Source: Paenibacillus antibioticophila
Lineage (GTDB): Bacteria; Bacillota; Bacilli; Paenibacillales; Paenibacillaceae
NCBI RefSeq assembly: GCF_000455265.1
Contig: NZ_HG005141.1
Span: forward strand, 516,815-580,814
Length of the DNA stretch: 64,000 bases
Direction: 5' to 3'
The notes beneath the pieces were generated by a model. The model worked only from the letters and a program-made list of their open reading frames with translations. It was not told where the DNA came from and ran no database searches. The position numbers and the translations under genes were made by a program. Positions within the stretch are counted from its first letter, which is position 1. The number at the start of each line of letters is the position of its first letter. Below are positions 54,293 through 63,077 of the stretch, piece by piece.

Positions 54293-55306
54293 TTATTCTT
54301 CATGCTGCTGCTCATTTGCAAAATAAACCGCATTGGTGCAGGCTATGGTGGTCAGGATTCCGTTGATGGTGCCGAACAGCCGGACACGCAGCCAGCGCAG
54401 TCCTGCGGTTGTCAGGGGAATCGGCAACCCGTCGTACTCGATCGCCGGTACTTTTGCCAGCTCCCCCAGATTCGAATCGATGATGATCAGGCTGCCCCCC
54501 TCCGCTCCCCAAGGACGCTCTGGCCGGGGTGAGCCTGTAATCTTCACGGTCAGCTCGGCTTCAGGATGAGCCTCCCTGACAGGCAAAGGAACCACGCTCC
54601 CAAGACCGTACTGATCGGCTCCCAGGTTGAGACTGACCTCCAGAAGCGGCCCCATGCTCAGGCAAAGCCTTCCCTGCCGGATTGCCGCAATAAGATCGGT
54701 TAATGAATGTGGCAAGGGTGCATCAGGCAGGCCGATATACGTGTAAGCGGCCAGAGGGTCGGCCGGATCCGATCTATGCCAATCCCGGCCGGCTGTAGCG
54801 GATATCCGGTACCCTTGGTTTAGCAGCTCGGTCCATTGTCTGAAGGCCGGCACATTATGATTCTTCATGGAAGGCATCGTCTCATGCCATACCTCCATAT
54901 AGTCAATCTGATTCCAGTCGCTTACGGTATAATCCCAATGACAGCCTGTACAGATCGGACTGCCGAAGCTGTAGGGATGGGCAATGCCCACGATGCCCCC
55001 CTGCTCATGGACGCGGGCGATGCCCTTATGAATATCGTCCGGGCCAAGATCTCTCCACTCGCAATAAGGAGCGCCAAGGGTCAGCATATGTCCGTAGAAG
55101 GTCGTCCATTCCATGCCGGGAATAATGGCAATGCCTGTCTGTCTGCTGACGGCTTCGGCATCCGCCAGTCCCGATACGGTGTTGTGGTCTGTAAGAGCGA
55201 TGCCTTCAAGCCCAAGCTCTGCGGCTACCCGGCACATCTCTAGCAGGGAATGCGTCCCGTCGCTATGGGGCGTATGGGTATGAAGCTCGAATGGAAGCCA
55301 TCTCAT
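54293..55306 (-). CDS. PHP-domain metallohydrolase (CehA/McbA family)
   Basis: PHP-fold protein with metal-binding motifs FELHTHTPHSDG at the N-terminus, ALTDHNTVSG, GMEWTTFYGHM, IAHPYSFGSP and TAGRDWHRSD. CehA/McbA members hydrolyse carbamate, phosphoester or other groups. Start chosen at 55306 (MRWLPFE), where GGGGGA precedes the ATG and the metal motif begins eight residues later; the longer frame to 55552 overlaps the previous gene. ATG overlaps that gene's TGA. Confidence 0.88.
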   Translation of the reverse strand: MRWLPFELHTHTPHSDGTHSLLEMCRVAAELGLEGIALTDHNTVSGLADAEAVSRQTGIAIIPGMEWTTFYGHMLTLGAPYCEWRDLGPDDIHKGIARVHEQGGIVGIAHPYSFGSPICTGCHWDYTVSDWNQIDYMEVWHETMPSMKNHNVPAFRQWTELLNQGYRISATAGRDWHRSDPADPLAAYTYIGLPDAPLPHSLTDLIAAIRQGRLCLSMGPLLEVSLNLGADQYGLGSVVPLPVREAHPEAELTVKITGSPRPERPWGAEGGSLIIIDSNLGELAKVPAIEYDGLPIPLTTAGLRWLRVRLFGTINGILTTIACTNAVYFANEQQHEE

Positions 55307-55773
55307 TGATCCGTCCCCCTTACCAACAATTCGTAGCGGCAATCGGGTGTAACCACACAATGCACGCTGATGGTTACCTTCCACACTCCGGAAGGAACGT
55401 CCCCGGCGATGAATCCGGGAGAGGTCTTGCTGCCATCGGGGCAGATCATATGCCGCTGCTCCGGAGCATGCCGGTGCGCTGAACCGCGAAAGCCCGAGGG
55501 GCTGTCCAGAGACAGGGTCAGCAAATTTTGCAAGGGATAATAATTCTCCCACTGCTTCTTATACAGCTCCGCCCATGCCGGATCGGCGAAGTTCTCGATA
55601 GCTTCTAAAATAAGCGGCTTGGATGCCTCTCTGTCTAAAAATTGCTTGGGCGCATACCTGAAGTCGATCTCCAGTGATGACAAGGCATGCTCCAAATGAA
55701 ACTGGTAAGTAATATGGGTTTTGGAGCTAAGCGGAGTAAGCTTCCCCTCCACCGCGATAATGTCTTTGGGCAT
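55303..55773 (-). CDS. Unknown 156-aa protein at the head of the PHP/ABC operon
   Basis: No family recognised; a beta-rich protein (ITYQFHLEHALSSLEIDFRYAP; WKVTISVHCVVTPDCRYELLV), C-terminal part resembling a small beta-sandwich. Start chosen at 55773 (MPKDII), where AGAGG lies ~10 bases upstream; the frame continues to ATG 55803, which coincides with a palindromic operator. It is translationally coupled to the PHP gene (ATGA overlap). Confidence 0.72.
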   Translation of the reverse strand: MPKDIIAVEGKLTPLSSKTHITYQFHLEHALSSLEIDFRYAPKQFLDREASKPLILEAIENFADPAWAELYKKQWENYYPLQNLLTLSLDSPSGFRGSAHRHAPEQRHMICPDGSKTSPGFIAGDVPSGVWKVTISVHCVVTPDCRYELLVRGTDQ

Positions 55774-55809
55774 GGGTCTGTACCTCTTTCTCGCTGTATT
55801 CATCGATAT

Positions 55810-55821
55810 GGTATCGATACC
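55810..55821. promoter_or_regulatory. Perfect 12-bp palindrome, LacI-type operator candidate
   Basis: ggtatcgatacc with central CG, about 37 bases upstream of the first operon gene and 150 bases downstream of the LacI-type gene. A likely binding site for that regulator. Confidence 0.6.
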
Positions 55822-55921
55822 TGAACAACACTAGCATAATCATTGCTTGTTAAATAAACTCCTGATTTTTAGTCGATTTATGTTAAATCTAGCCGCTTGA
55901 TAGGTTCGGGATGAACAGACA

Positions 55922-55957
55922 GAAAAAGCAGGCCCGTCAACTTGGACAGACCTGCTT
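55922..55957 (-). terminator. Terminator of the LacI-family gene
   Basis: On the minus strand aagcagg-tctgtcc-N-ggg-cctgctt pairs imperfectly, followed by tttctg. It sits shortly after the regulator's stop. Confidence 0.7.
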
Positions 55958-55973
55958 ATAGGGTTGGTTCGTA

Positions 55974-56987
55974 TTATATTCTTCTACAGCTTGCCCGCTC
56001 CATGATCCGATGCGGCAGGTAAATTTCCTTGCAGCATGGCTGCCCCCGATCCTCAATCAAGTTATGCAGATATTCAAGCGAAGTCCGTCCAAGCTCGCGG
56101 GCAGGCTGATGCATGGAGGTAAGCATCGGTCGGACTGCCTTGGCGATCAGACTATCGTCAAAGCCCATGATCGATATATCCTCGGGAATACGGAGTCCAT
56201 GATCAAGGATGCAGTTCATGGCCCCTACGGCCATATCATCGCTGGCGGCAAAAACAACTGTAGGCCGCTCTCCTGCTCCTTGCTCCAGAATCTCCTTCAT
56301 CCTTATTCGTCCGCTCTCCTGCTTATAGTTGCCGAACTTGACGAAGTCAGGATTTAGCGGAATACCGGCTTTGCTCAAGGCATCCAGATAACCCTGATAG
56401 CGGCTTTGCCCTGAAGTTACATCCTCCAGATCCCCGCCCAGGAAGGCAATTCGGCGATGACCAAGGCCAATGAGATATTCAGTGGCATCCCATGCCGCCT
56501 GATAGTCATTAATCAGCACAGAGAACCTATCCGGCAGCGGGGAACGGACACAAGAGAACAGGATGGGCATAGACGCGCTTTCTATAAAAGAAAGAATACG
56601 TTCGTCCGTCTTTTGATGCATGATGATAATTCCGTCTACCCGCATCTCCTGCACGGCTTGCAGATACTTCAATTCCTTATCCAGATTCTCCGCAATATTG
56701 CAGACGATCAGATTATAGCCATATTCGCTGGCGCTTTCCTCGATACTGCTTAATATCGTTGAACAGAAATAATTCGTGAAATCGGGAACAATAACCCCAA
56801 TGGTATTGGTCTTCTGTTTTTTTAAACTGCGGGCAATCTGGCTTGGGGAGTAGTTCAGCTCCTTGATCGCCTGGTTCACCTTATCCAGGATACGTTGGCT
56901 AATATATTTTTCTCCATTCAGCACTCTGGATACACTAGTAACAGAGACCCCCGCCCGCTCAGCTACATCTTTAATTCTTGCGCCCAT
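55974..56987 (-). CDS. LacI-family transcriptional regulator
   Basis: N-terminal HTH/hinge (IKDVAERAGVSVTSVSRVLNGEKYISQRILDKV; hinge SQIARSLKKQKTNTIG) and a periplasmic-binding-like sensor. Probably represses the adjacent PHP/MATE/MalFG operon and binds a sugar. AAGGAG precedes ATG. The effector is unknown; an autoregulatory operator was not found in its own promoter. Confidence 0.92.
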   Translation of the reverse strand: MGARIKDVAERAGVSVTSVSRVLNGEKYISQRILDKVNQAIKELNYSPSQIARSLKKQKTNTIGVIVPDFTNYFCSTILSSIEESASEYGYNLIVCNIAENLDKELKYLQAVQEMRVDGIIIMHQKTDERILSFIESASMPILFSCVRSPLPDRFSVLINDYQAAWDATEYLIGLGHRRIAFLGGDLEDVTSGQSRYQGYLDALSKAGIPLNPDFVKFGNYKQESGRIRMKEILEQGAGERPTVVFAASDDMAVGAMNCILDHGLRIPEDISIMGFDDSLIAKAVRPMLTSMHQPARELGRTSLEYLHNLIEDRGQPCCKEIYLPHRIMERASCRRI

Positions 56988-57153
56988 CTGTAATCACTCC
57001 TTGGCAACAGCAGTACGGATGAAACATACAGAAATTACATTTCATTATACAGACCGTTGCGACTCGAAGTGTAAAGCCTGTGTTATTTATTCAGCATTTT
57101 TGTAAATTCCAGCAAAATCAGTTCGCCTGATAACTATCTCTATATCTCATCCT

Positions 57154-57203
57154 AAAAAAAGAGGGCGTCTCTCCGTCTTTTTAGGACCTTGAGATACCCT
57201 CTT
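57154..57203 (-). terminator. Terminator of the ribose-type operon
   Basis: On the minus strand aagagggtatctc ... gagacgccctctt with a seven-T run, about 60 bases after the M24-like gene's stop. The rest of 56988-57261 has no gene. Confidence 0.85.
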
Positions 57204-57261
57204 CCGAACAGCTATGCTATTTAACTACGGACAATCAATCATAATTGATAACGTCGTCTCT

Positions 57262-58614
57262 TTAAAACGCCTCGCCGACCAAATGTTGAAGATTAACCGG
57301 AAGATCATTCAGAATCCGAACCTCTTTGCCGTATTTGCCTAATGTTTTCTCAATGACAAGATAGTCAATATCCTTGATTACCGTATCATTCCAGCTGCTT
57401 CCATAGCCTTTGATTCCCGTATCCATCATCATGACCATTCTGTTGGCCAGCGGCTTGTTGAAATCAAGTGAAAGGGCACCATAGAATTCCTGACATTCCG
57501 TATAACCGGAGTTATGGGTGGTCACATAGCCCTTAAGCTCAGCAAAATCCTTGAAGACAATGCCCGTCTTTTGGCTCATCTCCTCCGCCTTACTCTTATA
57601 ATAGTCAATCATGGCCTGCTCATGAGTATTTCCGGGAAGGTCTTGTTCAGCGATCTTACGGAACTGCGCAACTCCTTCATGGAACGCCCCCTCCAGAAAA
57701 TCAAACCATACCTTCTGATTAACAGGAACCAGCGATGGGTCTTTCACACAGACGACCGATGCCCGCTCCGCCGCACACAAGCCATCCCGCTTCGGAGACA
57801 CGCCGATATGGACGATATCCCCTTCCTTAATGATATTGTTGGATGCGCGGCCTACCATCGTTTTATTGGAGTCTCCTGCGGTGACCATCACCTTGAATCC
57901 CATCTCTTCGGCACCAAGCTCATGGGCAATCGCGTAGCCCCACTGTGCTACCTGGGTCTCATACATCCCCGGGCGCAGAATTCTAAGCATGCCCTCCATC
58001 ATCGCATCACACATTTTACTGCCTTCTTCGATCAGACGCATCTCCCGCTCTGACTTCTCATATTTGATCTCGTGATATTTCTCGGAAATATCCTCAATGT
58101 TCTCTTCACCTACATAGTTTCGCAACACATTGTACAGGCTGACTGGGAACACGTACCGGGTGGTAAGCAGCCCGATTTTCTTTGGCTTCCTGCCACAGGC
58201 CGCTTCAATAATCTGCTCAGGGCGGACCAAGCCCTCAGGGTAGTGAGGATCGTCAATCTTTAAGATATCCACTCGATTCATCTTTGCCCCTGAACGGCGA
58301 TAGAATTGCTCTGCTACCGTTCCGCTCTCCAGACCAGCGATAAAATGGAAACCGCTCTCCGTAATGACGCCTGCGATCGGCTCCACGATGATATTGTTAT
58401 TCCCCCCAAGATAGGGAACATCTCCGCAATAATGCTCATCCGAGTACACGATGCCGCAATCAAAGCCAGCCGCCTTGACGGCCTGCCATACCTTTTGCTG
58501 CCGCTCTGCGAATTCTTCCAAGGGCAGCCGGTAATCTTTATCAAATTTCGGTGCTTTTTCAAGTACCTTAGCAACAATATCAGCCTGCTTCTTCCATAAC
58601 GCACTACTAAACAT
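57262..58614 (-). CDS. M24-fold (creatinase/aminopeptidase P-like) protein with altered metal site
   Basis: Two-domain pita-bread fold protein, 450 aa: an N-terminal creatinase-like domain and a C-terminal catalytic domain (from ~190). The five metal ligands of M24 peptidases are not all preserved: the usual D-x10-D pair is replaced (GDIVHIGVSPKRDGLCAAERASV has Gly/Val and Glu), and the usual late Glu residues appear as Asp (MMMDTGIKG) and Asn (SWNDTVI). It is therefore probably not a normal metallopeptidase; a creatinase-like hydrolase is more likely. Last gene of the ribose-type operon. Confidence 0.82.
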   Translation of the reverse strand: MFSSALWKKQADIVAKVLEKAPKFDKDYRLPLEEFAERQQKVWQAVKAAGFDCGIVYSDEHYCGDVPYLGGNNNIIVEPIAGVITESGFHFIAGLESGTVAEQFYRRSGAKMNRVDILKIDDPHYPEGLVRPEQIIEAACGRKPKKIGLLTTRYVFPVSLYNVLRNYVGEENIEDISEKYHEIKYEKSEREMRLIEEGSKMCDAMMEGMLRILRPGMYETQVAQWGYAIAHELGAEEMGFKVMVTAGDSNKTMVGRASNNIIKEGDIVHIGVSPKRDGLCAAERASVVCVKDPSLVPVNQKVWFDFLEGAFHEGVAQFRKIAEQDLPGNTHEQAMIDYYKSKAEEMSQKTGIVFKDFAELKGYVTTHNSGYTECQEFYGALSLDFNKPLANRMVMMMDTGIKGYGSSWNDTVIKDIDYLVIEKTLGKYGKEVRILNDLPVNLQHLVGEAF

Positions 58615-58664
58615 AGATAAATCCTCCTATAAGTCTTACTGTATTTTTAAAGAGTGAATGAGTG

Positions 58665-59207
58665 CTACTCCACCACAGGAATTCTCTTGATTTCAGGGTT
58701 TGTAAAAATATCGTAATCGTCGTAACTTGTTGTACTGAACTCCGTAATAACCGCTCCATCTTCCCCGGCTCTAAACCAATGAAGCGTGTCAACAGGGATG
58801 GTGTATTGATCTCCCGGGTACAAAATAATTTCATGTTGAACCGTGAAATATTCTTTGCCATTCTCGGGCGGTTGTGCCTGTGGATGAGCTGTGGCCCCCC
58901 CCTCGACAAACAGATGAACCTTGCCGAATCTGCACCTGAAGGTTTCCTCTTTCCCCATGTAATCACCGAAAGGAGGATGGCGATGCTCCGGACAAGCTTG
59001 ACCGGGCAGCATTACGAGCTCCTTCGCGCATACTCTGCTTGTGTTGACATACTCCAATAGCTGCAAGCCATTATTATAAATATCGTTAAGTCCAAAGTCG
59101 GCCACTTCGATCCGATCGCTTTCTTCCTTGGTAACGGCGATGTTCGCCTGGGCTAAATACCCCAGCACTTGTTCTTTGATTGCTTCATACTGCTGTTTAC
59201 TGATCAA
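58665..59207 (-). CDS. D-lyxose/D-mannose isomerase-like cupin
   Basis: Cupin enzyme of the D-lyxose ketol-isomerase family (YdaE-like): metal-binding PEHRHPPFGDYMGKEETFRCRFG with His/Glu ligands and a second cupin His (VDTLHWFRAGEDGAVITEFS). It interconverts aldose and ketose sugars. Start: the first TTG in the frame (59225) lies before the ribosome binding site; GGAGG then stands eight bases before TTG 59207, which I chose. Overlaps the end of the M20 gene by 11 bases. Confidence 0.86.
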   Translation of the reverse strand: MISKQQYEAIKEQVLGYLAQANIAVTKEESDRIEVADFGLNDIYNNGLQLLEYVNTSRVCAKELVMLPGQACPEHRHPPFGDYMGKEETFRCRFGKVHLFVEGGATAHPQAQPPENGKEYFTVQHEIILYPGDQYTIPVDTLHWFRAGEDGAVITEFSTTSYDDYDIFTNPEIKRIPVVE

Positions 59208-60516
59208 TTTCAACGCCTCCTGCAATTCCTACCCAATCGATAATAAAGTTGGCTGTCGCCTTGATATGGTCTATATATTGCTTAACTTCGAGATATTCGT
59301 TAATGGTATGCGCTTGATGAATGCGGCCCGGGCCGAAAATAATAACCGGCATCTGGCCTATATTGGCCAGATAGACTCCGTCGCAGCCTGCCGGAAAGCC
59401 GGACAAGGTTACTTGGCCGAGTGAACGCTTGATCGATTCCAACGCGGTGGTCACCAAGGGATGATCCAAGTCGGTCTGGAATGCCGAAGTATCCTGGTAC
59501 CAATGGATCTGAACGGGATGTTCACGCAGCCATTCGTCACCCTCGCATGCCCTTGTCAGCCAATCCTGCACCTCTTGCTTTACCTGGTTCTTATCAACAA
59601 TTGATTCTTGCCCCTCAACATCATACTCACGCGGGAAAAACTCGACATCAAACCGTACAGTGCACTCGCCTGCTACAATCGACGCGCCGTCTCCGCCCGT
59701 AATCTGGCCCACATTAATCGTGGGACTTGACAATAGCGGATGTTTCTTCGTGAGCAGCCAGGATTTCTCCAGCTCATACAAAGCATTGATCAGCTTGTAC
59801 GCCTTGTCGATCGCATTGACACCGAATCCCTTCAGACTGGCGTGAACCGGTCTTCCGACGACCTTGAATTCCGCCAGGAAGGCGCCTCGGTTCGCGGCGT
59901 GAACCTCCAGGCCGGTCGGCTCCATAATCATAGCCCCGTCTGCGCGATAGCCCTTCTCCACACAGGCCAATGTACCGTTTCCGCCAGCTTCTTCGTCAAC
60001 AACCGAGGTGAAGATAACATCTCCCGCCAGCTTGATGCCCAGCTTCTGAATTGCCTCAAGCGCCAAGATGGCTGCCCCCAGACCGCCTTTCATATCGGCC
60101 GTGCCTCTTCCGAACAAATATCCGTCCCTCTCCTCGCAGGAGAATGGCCCGCTTGTCCAGAGACTCTCATTGCCCGTATCTACTACATCGCAATGACCGT
60201 TAATCAAGAGAGACCTTCCACCTCCACTCCCTTTGAAAATAGCGACCACATTGGGTCTGTCCGTGTAATCATGATTTGGATTGAACCCGGGTAAATCCTT
60301 GATTCGATCGTTCTCGGGCTCGAATATATCGAGCTCGTCCGCGCCTATTTCGGATAGTTTATTGGCAATAAACCTTTGAATATCCCCTTCTTTGCCTGTC
60401 AGGCCATCGTTAATGATACGGCTGTCAAAGCCAACTAATTGCTTTAAAAAATTCACATGGTCCTCTTTTTTATCCGCCAAATAATGATCTATTTGTTGTC
60501 TGATGCTTCCGCCCAT
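59197..60516 (-). CDS. M20-family peptidase/deacylase (ArgE/DapE-like)
   Basis: Zn-dependent aminoacylase/deacylase. Metal ligands and catalytic residues visible: NGHCDVVD, GTADMKGG, VVDEEAGGNGT (catalytic Glu), EPTG and a late His in GRIHQAHTINEYL. The lid domain has RPVHASLKGFG. Substrates are acyl- or peptidyl-amines. It begins one base after the permease stop. The presence in a sugar-transport operon suggests it removes an acyl or amino group from an imported compound. Confidence 0.9.
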   Translation of the reverse strand: MGGSIRQQIDHYLADKKEDHVNFLKQLVGFDSRIINDGLTGKEGDIQRFIANKLSEIGADELDIFEPENDRIKDLPGFNPNHDYTDRPNVVAIFKGSGGGRSLLINGHCDVVDTGNESLWTSGPFSCEERDGYLFGRGTADMKGGLGAAILALEAIQKLGIKLAGDVIFTSVVDEEAGGNGTLACVEKGYRADGAMIMEPTGLEVHAANRGAFLAEFKVVGRPVHASLKGFGVNAIDKAYKLINALYELEKSWLLTKKHPLLSSPTINVGQITGGDGASIVAGECTVRFDVEFFPREYDVEGQESIVDKNQVKQEVQDWLTRACEGDEWLREHPVQIHWYQDTSAFQTDLDHPLVTTALESIKRSLGQVTLSGFPAGCDGVYLANIGQMPVIIFGPGRIHQAHTINEYLEVKQYIDHIKATANFIIDWVGIAGGVEIDQ

Positions 60517-60517
60517 C

Positions 60518-61465
60518 TTATTTTCCTCTTTTCCGCTTCTTGCTTTGCGAGGCTACGGCAAGAGCCAATATGATCCCCGTGAAGATCATTTGATAGTAAG
60601 AGTTGATGTTCATGAGATCCAGCCCATTGTTCAATACGCTCATGATCAGCGCGCCGATCAGGCTTCCGATCACCCCGCCTACGCCCCCGGCTACACTTGC
60701 TCCGCCGATGACAACTGCGGCAATGGCATTAAGCTCCATACCTTGTCCCGCAAGGGGCTGTCCCGAGCCTAGTCTGGATGCCAGAATCAAGCCACTGACA
60801 GCAGCCGTAATCCCGCTGACAACGTACACCCAAATCTTGATCTTGTTGACGTTCAACCCCGCAAGTCTCGTCGCTTCCTCGTTTCCACCGAGACCGAATA
60901 CATAGGCACCGAATTTTGTGTGATTGAGAATGATATGGGCAACAATGTACATAAGCAGCAAAATGATGACCGGAATCGGCACTGCCCCGACAAAACCTCT
61001 ACCCAACCAAGCAAAGGAATCCGGCAAGCCCGAGACGGGATAACCCCCGGTGACTGCCAGTGCCAAGCCTTGAGAAACGCTCATTAATGCAAGCGTGGCG
61101 ATAATGGGCGGGACCTTGAATTTAGAGATAATCAATCCGTTGACGAAACCCACGGCGATCCCTACGCCTAATCCGGTCAACACCCCAACGAACACTCCCC
61201 CGCCAGAGGATATCATGACTTGGGCCGCCAAGGTTCCCGATATGGAAGCGATAGCGCCAACGGACAGATCGATCCCGCCCGCAATGATGACGAACGTCAT
61301 GCCAATAGCCAAGAGGGCAATAATCGAGGCCTGTCTCATGATGTTCATCAAATTGTATGTCGTAAAGAAATCCGGACTCGCTATGCTGAATCCAACAATT
61401 AATACAAGCAAGCCGACAAAAGCAGCAAATTCACGTTGTTTGGTCAGTTGAAGCCAAGCTGTCAT
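60518..61465 (-). CDS. Ribose-type ABC permease (RbsC-like)
   Basis: Inner-membrane permease of the RbsC/BPD family, ~8-10 TM, with the family motifs GGIDLSVGAIASISGTLAAQ and the ATPase contact FGLGGNEEATRLAGLNVNKIKIWVY. Starts 40 bases after rbsA-like gene. 315 aa is the expected length. Confidence 0.93.
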   Translation of the reverse strand: MTAWLQLTKQREFAAFVGLLVLIVGFSIASPDFFTTYNLMNIMRQASIIALLAIGMTFVIIAGGIDLSVGAIASISGTLAAQVMISSGGGVFVGVLTGLGVGIAVGFVNGLIISKFKVPPIIATLALMSVSQGLALAVTGGYPVSGLPDSFAWLGRGFVGAVPIPVIILLLMYIVAHIILNHTKFGAYVFGLGGNEEATRLAGLNVNKIKIWVYVVSGITAAVSGLILASRLGSGQPLAGQGMELNAIAAVVIGGASVAGGVGGVIGSLIGALIMSVLNNGLDLMNINSYYQMIFTGIILALAVASQSKKRKRGK

Positions 61466-61505
61466 GGCAGCAGGCTCCTGCTTCCGCTCTTCTTTGCCAT
61501 CGCGT

Positions 61506-63005
61506 TTAATGTTGATCTCCTCCCGTTATCAAGTGCATCATTGTGTTCATCGTCACGCTCTCGCGGTCAAGCTCACCCGTGATCCGGCCTTTATACATCG
61601 TATAAATCCGGTCGCTGACTCGCAGAATTTCATCCAGCTCTGAAGAAATGAATATGATCGACTTTCCGCTTTTCACGAGATTATTGATTTCCTGGAATAT
61701 TTCTTCTTTGGCCGGTACATCAACCCCCCGGGTCGGCTCGTCCAGAATGAGAATGTTGCATTCATTACAAAGCCATTTGGCCAGAACAATTTTCTGCTGA
61801 TTCCCGCCGCTTAAATTGACCACCATGAACTCCGTATCCGGAGTCTTGATCTTCAGCCTGGTAATATAGTCCTTGACCTGGTGCTTCTCCCGCTGCTTCG
61901 AAATAAACGGTCCCCTTGAAAACTTCTTGAGCGTCGCAAACGTGGTATTCCGGCGGACATTCAAATTCATCAGCAAGCCTTGCTCTTTTCTGCTTTCCGG
62001 CAGCAGCCCGATCCGGTGTTGAATGGCCTGCCGCGGGCTCGATATCGTTACGGATTTCCCATTGACGATAATTTGGCCTTCCCGAATCGGATCAGCTCCG
62101 AACAAAGCGCGTACAAGCTCTGTTCTGCCGGCTCCTACCAATCCGGCCAATCCTATCACTTCGCCTTTTCTGACATTCAAATGAATATCCGTGACATTCT
62201 CATTGCTTAGTCCTTTAATTTCAAGTGCCGTCTCGTCCTGCACATAATATCCGGGTTTTTCCGGCTTCTGCATCGCGTTACCGATCATCATACTGATGAT
62301 ATTGTCCTTGGTGGCATCCTTGATATCCATACCGCCTACCATGGTACCGCTTCGCAAAACCGTAAGCTTATCGCAAATTTCTAAAATTTCTTCCAGTCTG
62401 TGAGAGATATAAATGATGGATACCCCTCTGGATTTCAGATCCTTGATGATTTCAAACAACCGCTCAACCTCGTGGACGGTCAGCGTAGCTGTTGGCTCAT
62501 CCATGACCAGCACCTCGGCATTAAGAGACAGAGCTTTGGCGATTTCAACCATTTGCTGTGCAGCCGTACTCAGCGAAGATACTTTGGCCGTCACATCTAA
62601 ATTCAGACCGAACTTGTCAATCAACTTCCTGGCATCCTCGTAAACCCTTTTCCAATTTACAAATAAACCTGCTCCATAAGTCGGCTCCGATGCGTAAAAG
62701 ATATTTTTGGCAACATCCAGCTCCGGGAGGAGGGTGAACTCTTGGTAGATGACGCCAATCCCTCTTTTTTTGGCATCGGACGGATTTTCGAAATACACCT
62801 CTTCCCCTTTCAATTCAATGGTGCCTTCCTCGGGCCGATGGGCTCCTGCCAGCACTTTAATCAAGGTTGATTTTCCAGCACCGTTAGCCCCTACCAGAGC
62901 GTGAACCTCCCCTTTTCCCAGCTGAAAATTGACGTTTGATAATGCCGTTACTCCAGGAAACTTTTTGGTTACGCCGGTCATTTTGAGCATTTGGTCCCTC
63001 ACCAT
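61506..63005 (-). CDS. Ribose-type ABC ATPase (RbsA-like, two domains)
   Basis: Duplicated ATPase. Domain 1: Walker A GANGAGKST, Walker B EVLVMDEPTATLT, signature region LSTAAQQMVEIAKAL. Domain 2: degenerate Walker A (GLVGAGRTE), signature NLSGGNQQKIVLAKWL, Walker B LILDEPTRGVD. This combination is characteristic of RbsA/MglA. Start at ATG 63005 after GAGG; GTG 63011 is less likely. Confidence 0.93.
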   Translation of the reverse strand: MVRDQMLKMTGVTKKFPGVTALSNVNFQLGKGEVHALVGANGAGKSTLIKVLAGAHRPEEGTIELKGEEVYFENPSDAKKRGIGVIYQEFTLLPELDVAKNIFYASEPTYGAGLFVNWKRVYEDARKLIDKFGLNLDVTAKVSSLSTAAQQMVEIAKALSLNAEVLVMDEPTATLTVHEVERLFEIIKDLKSRGVSIIYISHRLEEILEICDKLTVLRSGTMVGGMDIKDATKDNIISMMIGNAMQKPEKPGYYVQDETALEIKGLSNENVTDIHLNVRKGEVIGLAGLVGAGRTELVRALFGADPIREGQIIVNGKSVTISSPRQAIQHRIGLLPESRKEQGLLMNLNVRRNTTFATLKKFSRGPFISKQREKHQVKDYITRLKIKTPDTEFMVVNLSGGNQQKIVLAKWLCNECNILILDEPTRGVDVPAKEEIFQEINNLVKSGKSIIFISSELDEILRVSDRIYTMYKGRITGELDRESVTMNTMMHLITGGDQH

Positions 63006-63077
63006 GATCACCTCATTTCATCTCGGGAAATAGGTTATGCGGCAGCTTAGACAGCCGCATAACCCGTAAAACCATAA

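Noticed and set aside
54293..55552. 419-aa version of the PHP protein
   Set aside because: The first ~82 residues overlap the upstream gene and have no ribosome binding site, and the metal motif begins eight residues after the 55306 start.
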